Positions 1 to 3,989 of a stretch of 6,035 nt of DNA are shown here, in pieces. A program made the translations under genes and the position numbers. The stretch lies in NCBI GenBank assembly GCA_964563165.1, contig CAZLWA010000044.1, positions 1-6,035 of the forward strand, read 5' to 3'. The notes below the pieces were generated by a model. It was given only the letters and a program-made list of their open reading frames with translations, did not search any database and was not told the DNA's origin. The stretch is from CAZLWA01 sp964563165. Lineage in GTDB: Bacteria > CLD3 > SB21. How positions within the stretch are numbered: position 1 is the first letter of the stretch; every line of letters starts with the position of its first letter.

Positions 1-944
1 AAAATATCAACCAGATTGTTCTTCTTCAGGATGATTTCTTCATAATAACACGGGTTCAGCCAGCCGCCGTTTTTCAGATAAAGATGCGCCATTCCGTTTC
101 CGGAAATTTGAGCCGACGCTTCAGGGCTCTTGCGAAACACATTGGGATAATGAAGCGTGGGCATTCCAAGTTCTCTTTCCATAAACGCCGAAACATCAAA
201 GTGTGTATGGGTCTGCGTTAATCCATGATCGCTGCAAAGACCGATCAGCGTCGTGTCATACCGGTTATGCGATTGCAATTGTTCGGCGATTCTTCGCACG
301 GCGTCATCCATACTGTGGTAAGCTTCAATCGCATGCGCGTGCATGGGGTGGGTGTTGTGGCTGATGCCGTCAATACCCGTCAGGGCCATAAACCGAAATT
401 CCGACGGTTCTTCCAGGTGTTTCAGGAAAAGATTTAATGCCTGTTCGTCGACCGGCTCGTAATTGCCGGTCATGTGCGCGCGGGTCATAAGATAGGCTTT
501 CAACCACGGGCGTTTGTCATTTTTTTTTGAAACGCCGCGCGCGATCGGGCTGAATACATTGATGGGATTTTCGGTGAGCTCGAACAATGTAGGAAGATCG
601 GCACGCAGATCGCGGTTCATAAAAAATGCTTCCCAACCGCAGTAACTGCGGAAGCGGTGCGGATTCAGAAATGATTTCGTCGCATACGCTTTTTTATCGA
701 ACCAGCGAATGCCCGGAATATTGGCAGTGCCGGGAAAACAACCGGTGAGAAATGGAATGTACGCCGGCCCGGTCGTGGATGTGAATACCGTGGTCATGCG
801 GGCGTACGAACCTCGCGCAATGATATGTTTTTGAATATACGGAAGCCGGCCTTGACCTAACAAATTTTCAAAGACATCATACCGTGCGCCGTCAGCAAGA
901 ATGAGGATAGCCGATTGGTATGAGGGTTTATTGCTTTCAGACAT
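1..944 (-). CDS. Alkaline-phosphatase-superfamily phosphodiesterase/nucleotide pyrophosphatase-like protein, 3' end outside window
   Basis: An uninterrupted reading frame of 314 codons reads leftward off position 1, so the C terminus is missing. Visible motifs match the two-metal core of the alkaline phosphatase superfamily, NPP/phosphodiesterase branch: Asp18 in LADGARYD; Thr58 in FTSTTGPAY, which aligns with the nucleophilic threonine of NPP enzymes; Asp192 and His196 in GIDGISHNTH; and Asp239-His240 in CSDHG. The last metal-binding His, normally near the C terminus, would lie beyond the window. The family hydrolyses phosphomono- or phosphodiesters with two Zn ions; the substrate here cannot be read. 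No signal peptide is seen: the N terminus MSESNKPSYQ runs straight into the first beta strand, whereas many relatives are exported. The ATG overlaps the end of the NRDE gene by 8 bp and has no Shine-Dalgarno sequence, so translational coupling is likely. A TTG two codons upstream is a possible alternative start. Family call is firm; exact function is open. Confidence 0.9.
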   Translation of the reverse strand, partial: MSESNKPSYQSAILILADGARYDVFENLLGQGRLPYIQKHIIARGSYARMTTVFTSTTGPAYIPFLTGCFPGTANIPGIRWFDKKAYATKSFLNPHRFRSYCGWEAFFMNRDLRADLPTLFELTENPINVFSPIARGVSKKNDKRPWLKAYLMTRAHMTGNYEPVDEQALNLFLKHLEEPSEFRFMALTGIDGISHNTHPMHAHAIEAYHSMDDAVRRIAEQLQSHNRYDTTLIGLCSDHGLTQTHTHFDVSAFMERELGMPTLHYPNVFRKSPEASAQISGNGMAHLYLKNGGWLNPCYYEEIILKKNNLVDI

Positions 945-1722
945 TTTCAATTTTCAATTTTGAATTTTCAATTTCGAATTCGTAGCGAACCGTTTTAACC
1001 TGCTGATCTTCAAAATTCCTTTCGATAAATGTAACGGCTTTCTTTTTGTCCATTAAAAGGATCGTTGATGAACGGGTGCCGTAGCGCGGACTCGAAATAA
1101 ATATCGGAGACAGCGTACGTTCAAGTTCCGCACCGACACCGGTATCGGGCAACAGCGCGTCATCCGGCTTTGATGTATCGCGGAGCAATTCAAATATCTT
1201 TTCCGCCTGCATTTCTTTTTCCGCAAGAATTTCTGTAAAACGCTTTTTTCCTTTTTCAACTTTCGGCCAGGGCGTATTCAAGGTATGGTTGCTGAGTCCG
1301 TGAACGCCCGGTGAGAGTCTTTGAGAGAGCTCCGAACGATTTGAAAAATAAAAAAGTTCATTCGCATCGCCGAACACCACATTGAATCCGTTGTACTGCG
1401 CGCCGGTAAATTGCAACTTTTCAAGATAACTTTCCGGCGACGTATTCGAAATCAGGAAATCTCTGATCAATTGCCCACGCGACGGCGCACCGGCCTTTTC
1501 GATCTTTGCTTCGCGGTAATTCGTAACTGCTGCGAACCTCCCGCTCCTGGAAACGCCAAGCCACGTGCCGCCTGCCTGCAAATCTCTGCCGGCCAGTACG
1601 TCCGGGTGATCGGCCCAAAACTCCGCCGGCTGTGTGGGACGGTTGTAAAATTCATCTCGGTTAGCTGCCACGATGATTTCATATCCCGGGTGCAGGCGAT
1701 ATGCGATAAGGATCAGGCACAT
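937..1722 (-). CDS. NRDE family protein (TANGO2/DUF833-like)
   Basis: This 261-residue protein begins MCLILIAY and carries the signature NRDE at residues 21-24 (VAANRDEFYNRPT), then GRDLQAGGTWLG at 45-56, HGLSNHTLNTPW in the middle, and RYGTRSSTILL toward the end. These are the conserved blocks of the NRDE/TANGO2 family, and the length is normal for it. Cys2 directly after the initiator Met fits the proposal, from family knowledge, that these proteins have an Ntn-hydrolase-like fold; the biochemical role remains unsettled (the human member is linked to lipid/CoA and haem handling). It is probably cytosolic, with no signal peptide. The last 14 or so residues (EFEIENSKLKIENV) are not family sequence: they are encoded by a period-7 AT-rich repeat, so the original C terminus probably ended near residue 247. 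It lies 54 bp after the DinB gene and overlaps the phosphatase start. No good ribosome-binding site is seen, and the ATG sits in a weak AT stem. Confidence 0.93.
   Translation of the reverse strand: MCLILIAYRLHPGYEIIVAANRDEFYNRPTQPAEFWADHPDVLAGRDLQAGGTWLGVSRSGRFAAVTNYREAKIEKAGAPSRGQLIRDFLISNTSPESYLEKLQFTGAQYNGFNVVFGDANELFYFSNRSELSQRLSPGVHGLSNHTLNTPWPKVEKGKKRFTEILAEKEMQAEKIFELLRDTSKPDDALLPDTGVGAELERTLSPIFISSPRYGTRSSTILLMDKKKAVTFIERNFEDQQVKTVRYEFEIENSKLKIENV
943..977. repeat. Period-7 AT-rich tandem array at the NRDE/phosphatase junction
   Basis: On the plus strand five heptamers follow each other: ATTTTCA, ATTTTCA, ATTTTGA, ATTTTCA, ATTTCGA, with a partial unit after them. On the coding (minus) strand this reads as repeats of TGAAAAT and encodes the ENSKLKIEN-type tail of the NRDE protein. 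The first two bases of the phosphatase ATG belong to the last unit. Because 7 is not a multiple of 3, gain or loss of one unit would change the NRDE reading frame. Similar peptide tails built from N-S-K-L-K-I-(E/Q)-N are known from AT-rich repeats spilling into genes in several bacterial groups. Confidence 0.8.
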
Positions 1723-1739
1723 AATTTCTGAATTATTTC

Positions 1740-1773
1740 TCCCGAAAACTCCGGGATGATCCCGGCTTCGGGA
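1740..1773. other. GC-rich nested hairpin between the DinB and NRDE genes
   Basis: Outer arms TCCCGAA (1740-1746) and TTCGGGA (1767-1773) enclose inner arms CCGGGAT (1751-1757) and ATCCCGG (1759-1765), separated by an asymmetric internal loop (AACT against C). The tip must open to three bases, so the foldback has about 13 base pairs. On the minus strand it begins 3 bp after the DinB stop codon and ends about 18 bp before the NRDE start. It has no U-tract on the 3' side of the minus-strand RNA, so it is not a standard intrinsic terminator. An RNA-processing or mRNA-stabilising element, or a small REP-like palindrome, would fit better. Confidence 0.6.
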
Positions 1774-1776
1774 CCA

Positions 1777-2313
1777 TTACGTTTTTGGAAAATTTATCGA
1801 TCTTTGAATCCGCTCAATTTGATCAACGTGATGATGGAAATGGTTCTTAAGAAATTGGACTCCCCGCACGATATTCAGAGGCCCGGAAATCGGATGGACG
1901 AAAATCGGGCGGCCAATCATTTTCGGATCGACCGTCTCCAAATAATTTTTCAGGGCCGTGCGTTTTTCTTCCCAGCGGGGCACGAGCTGATCGAGCGGAG
2001 CCGCGCCGGCAGGAGCAATCCCCTTGATGGGCATTTTCACGCGCAGGTTGAATGCAAACACCGCCCACACGATCACAGAGCCGATAACCGGATGAAATTT
2101 CAATTTCCCGGGAATGCTTTCAAAATCCGCCTCCGCCTGGCGAAGAAAGGCTTGTTCCACCAGCATCACATGCTGAATAACTTCCAACATGCTCCACGCA
2201 TTTACGGCAGGCCGGAAAGATAATTGTTCGTGGGTAAAGTTTTTCAACCTGCCTAAAAGTTCATGACGGGACTCTTCCATCACGAGAAAATGTTTTTCAA
2301 CCTGGGGAATCAT
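1777..2313 (-). CDS. DinB-family (DinB_2-like) four-helix metal protein
   Basis: This 178-residue protein has the DinB/YfiT-type four-helix bundle pattern. The second helix has WSMLEVIQHVMLVEQ with His48 as first metal ligand, and the last helix has the typical HxxHHxxQI block (FLKNHFHHHVDQIERI, residues 154-169), giving His158 and His162 as the other probable ligands. The RPAVNAWSMLE stretch before His48 is the usual family lead-in (F-R-P...-W-S). Members bind Zn, Ni or Fe; some are thiol transferases (for example with bacillithiol or mycothiol) and many have no known substrate, so no reaction can be assigned. There is no signal peptide. The middle (WAVFAFNLRVKMPIKG, 83-98) is moderately hydrophobic and probably part of a helix. 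The start is the first ATG, preceded only by a weak AAGAAT. It sits 42 bp after the cysteine hydrolase gene on the same strand and so is probably co-transcribed. Confidence 0.9.
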   Translation of the reverse strand: MIPQVEKHFLVMEESRHELLGRLKNFTHEQLSFRPAVNAWSMLEVIQHVMLVEQAFLRQAEADFESIPGKLKFHPVIGSVIVWAVFAFNLRVKMPIKGIAPAGAAPLDQLVPRWEEKRTALKNYLETVDPKMIGRPIFVHPISGPLNIVRGVQFLKNHFHHHVDQIERIQRSINFPKT

Positions 2314-2355
2314 ATTCTTATTTTCAGAGGACGACCGGTGCGCTCATGCGGAATA

Positions 2356-3054
2356 TTAATCCGTCTTTGATCTCATCGTTTCGCGTGTCTCGCCCCAAAC
2401 TTTGGCGGTTTCGGAATTCGGCACGTCTATTTTATTAAATTTGATGATCGCAAAATTCGAACTCAGGTCAAAGTCGCCCGGCACGATCTGCGAAAAATTC
2501 ATGCCTTCAATGACCGGATAACTCACCTCATTGAACGCCTCGGCAATGAGGCCGGAACAGACTTCATTCGAACCGGAAATATCGCCGAGAAATTCGGTAT
2601 AGTCATTCTGTTTCTTAAAGAACGAAAACAGAATATTGGAAACATTAATATGATCATAGCCGCGGCCGATATGCGACAATGCAAAATCGCAAACTTTTTT
2701 TAATTGATCCGCATTCAACCCAACCGGCCGGCAGACCCGGATATTTTGTTTCTGCAAGACGTCGACCTTGTTGATTACCGTGCCGGTCGAAGGAAGGGGG
2801 TCAATGATCATTCCGTCACCCACATGGAGCGCGCAATGGCTCCACGTACTGTGCGTCACCGCCATCACCACGCGGCTGATGAGCTTGTTGCCTTCGACTA
2901 AAATGACATCGCCCGGCTCCAGTACACTTTTCAAATTGTCCATGTTATTGCGTGTGCGTAAATGATAACTGATCAGATCGCGGTTCAGCCGCTCGGCAAT
3001 GACTCGCATCGCCGACTTCTGCACTTTTTCCCACGCCATACGAAAAATATTCAT
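2356..3054 (-). CDS. YiiX/NlpC-P60-like permuted papain-fold cysteine hydrolase
   Basis: The 232-residue product shows the circularly permuted papain-like arrangement in which the catalytic His precedes the Cys. The core starts at about residue 45 with LEPGDVILVEGN, continues to THSTWSHCALHVGDG, where His73 is the probable catalytic His, and the nucleophile is Cys166 in NEVCSGLIAEAF. GRGYDHINV (130-138) lies between, as in YiiX/YebB and G6R-like proteins. The family includes amidases, peptidases and lipid-directed hydrolases acting on cell-wall peptides or acyl groups; the substrate here is unknown. There is no signal peptide. Residues 1-38 form a basic, probably amphipathic helix that could hold the enzyme at the membrane. 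An in-frame TAG lies two codons upstream of this ATG, so translation cannot start earlier in this frame; internal Met6, Met16 and Met38 are alternatives. Only a weak AGG precedes the start. It is 94 bp downstream of the diiron-protein gene. Confidence 0.85.
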   Translation of the reverse strand: MNIFRMAWEKVQKSAMRVIAERLNRDLISYHLRTRNNMDNLKSVLEPGDVILVEGNKLISRVVMAVTHSTWSHCALHVGDGMIIDPLPSTGTVINKVDVLQKQNIRVCRPVGLNADQLKKVCDFALSHIGRGYDHINVSNILFSFFKKQNDYTEFLGDISGSNEVCSGLIAEAFNEVSYPVIEGMNFSQIVPGDFDLSSNFAIIKFNKIDVPNSETAKVWGETRETMRSKTD

Positions 3055-3084
3055 GGCCTATATTACGATTTTTACGGAGTACAT

Positions 3085-3101
3085 TCAACAGCAAATGTTG
3101 A
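3085..3101. other. Small inverted repeat upstream of the cysteine hydrolase gene
   Basis: TCAACA (3085-3090), a five-base loop and TGTTGA (3096-3101) form a perfect 6-bp stem. It lies in the 94-bp gap between the diiron-protein gene and the hydrolase gene, about 30 bp before the hydrolase ATG. It could be an operator half-site pair or a leader hairpin, but a stem this short can arise by chance. The rest of the gap (3055-3148) shows no convincing promoter and no terminator. Confidence 0.25.
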
Positions 3102-3148
3102 GTGAAATACGGAAGTTGGTTTTTGACACGCGGCCCGGACAGCGGGTT

Positions 3149-3733
3149 TCATGGATTCTTATCAATCGGTATTATTTTACAATACGAATCCGAATTCTCA
3201 ACGGGATATTTTTTGTCCAGATCTACGTTGTTGAGACTTTCTTTGCTGCCCCACGCAAAAACTTTTTCAAAAAGCGGTAAAAGCGGGTTTGTCTTTATCT
3301 TTTCCAGGAAATAAATTTCATGCTCTTTTTCTTTTATACCCATTTCATATAGTATTTTGTCGTGCGTTTTAATACCCAGTTTGTTAAAATATTGTTTCAT
3401 ACGAAAATACTCACAGACATTTCCGCTTTCTAATCTGCCCGCAAAATAAAACGGCATGAACCAACCGATGACGTAGCAGGCAATAGAGATCGTCTTACCG
3501 ATCAAATAAAACAGAAATTCGTAATATTTGGATACCGGAATGTCATACGTCTGCATGATCTCCAGAACCTCTTTGCGGTGGTTCCACTCATCCGCTTCGA
3601 TTTGTCTTATCGCTTTTTTTTCATCAAGGCTTTTCACAGAGCCCGCATGACCCTGATAGGCCAACGAGGCGGCTTTTTCCGCCGAGTATGCTCTTTGCAA
3701 AAGATCGATCAATTTTGGGTGCTCTAGCTTCAT
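3149..3733 (-). CDS. Ferritin-like/COQ7-like diiron carboxylate protein with hydrophobic central segment
   Basis: The product is 194 residues from the ATG at 3733 (204 from a TTG at 3763). It has the four-helix diiron pattern: Glu19 in RAYSAEKAASLAY, Glu49-x-x-His52 in EADEWNHR, Glu102 or Glu108 in GRLESGNVCEYF, and Glu135-x-x-His138 in GIKEKEHEIYF. Order and spacing resemble demethoxyubiquinone hydroxylase (COQ7) and other ferritin-like domains (E, ExxH, E, ExxH). Between the two halves, residues 77-99 (LIGKTISIACYVIGWFMPFYFAG) are strongly hydrophobic, as in COQ7's membrane-associated hairpin, so an oxygen-dependent hydroxylase acting on a membrane lipid or quinone is plausible but unproven; no ubiquinone genes are nearby. 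I prefer the ATG at 3733 because the TTG lies inside a repeat arm and family similarity begins after it. Neither start has a clear Shine-Dalgarno sequence. This is the first gene of the minus-strand run. The last 40 residues, rich in N, D and K, are unassigned. Confidence 0.78.
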   Translation of the reverse strand: MKLEHPKLIDLLQRAYSAEKAASLAYQGHAGSVKSLDEKKAIRQIEADEWNHRKEVLEIMQTYDIPVSKYYEFLFYLIGKTISIACYVIGWFMPFYFAGRLESGNVCEYFRMKQYFNKLGIKTHDKILYEMGIKEKEHEIYFLEKIKTNPLLPLFEKVFAWGSKESLNNVDLDKKYPVENSDSYCKIIPIDKNP

Positions 3734-3757
3734 AGGATCATGCGGGTAAGTTTCTTG

Positions 3758-3814
3758 CCACAAAGACTCTAAGACACAAAGCGCAAAATTCTTAGTGCCT
3801 TAGTGCCTTCGTGG
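3758..3814. repeat. Period-8 inverted repeat (24-bp arms, 9-bp spacer)
   Basis: The left arm (3758-3781) is three octamers: CCACAAAG, ACTCTAAG, ACACAAAG. The right arm (3791-3814) is CTTAGTGC, CTTAGTGC, CTTCGTGG. The arms are inverted copies with 19 of 24 bases matching. In the minus-strand RNA three of the five differences become G-U pairs, leaving two mismatches in 24. Elements built from CACAAAG/CACGAAG octamers are a recurring dispersed repeat type in many environmental bacterial genomes (from memory). Here it occupies the likely 5' leader of the minus-strand genes and swallows the upstream TTG of the diiron-protein frame. Confidence 0.8.
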
Positions 3815-3989
3815 TAAAATATTTATTTCAAAGATGCTGTCAAATGATACCGCAAGTCCGTGCCTTTTTCAAGTGAAAATCTTTTGAGCAGTCCCTCGGG
3901 ATTGACGATGCTTTTTCGGAGAGTGCAGGCATCTACACCTTTACTAAACAGAATTTGTAAAAGGAAATATTTTACCGTATTTTCAGTCA
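3764..3989. promoter_or_regulatory. Divergent intergenic region, promoters expected but not resolved
   Basis: This stretch separates the minus-strand run from the plus-strand yyaL-like gene and must hold their promoters if both are transcribed from here. Its left quarter is the period-8 inverted repeat. Further elements are a 6-bp palindrome TTTTCA-AG-TGAAAA (3866-3879) and a pair of 12-bp inverted copies, GGTAAAATATTT (3813-3824) and AAATATTTTACC (3965-3976). A weak sigma-70-like pair for the plus gene is TTGTAA (3955-3960), 17 bp, TATTTT (3978-3983), matching 4 of 6 bases in each box; it would start transcription close to the ATG at 3990. An AAGGAAA at 3961-3967 is too far upstream of 3990 to be a normal ribosome-binding site. 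Short open frames here show no family resemblance. Confidence 0.35.

Noticed and set aside
225..437. 70-codon plus-strand frame
   Set aside because: It is antisense to the phosphatase active-site region containing SDHG and GIDGISH.
1756..2223. 155-codon open frame on the plus strand
   Set aside because: It lies antisense to the DinB gene, which has clear metal-ligand motifs; the plus-strand product is rich in H, R and P with no family pattern, typical of a shadow frame.
2999..3280. 93-codon plus-strand frame across the diiron/hydrolase gap
   Set aside because: It is mostly antisense to two well-supported genes and its translation shows no family pattern.
3761..3763. TTG as the start of the diiron protein
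   Set aside because: It lies inside the left arm of the period-8 repeat, and the extra ten residues do not belong to the helical core; the ATG at 3733 is preferred, though not proven.
3758..3814. CRISPR array or intrinsic terminator
   Set aside because: The unit is an 8-bp tandem in two inverted arms without spacers, and no T-tract follows on either strand, so neither interpretation fits.
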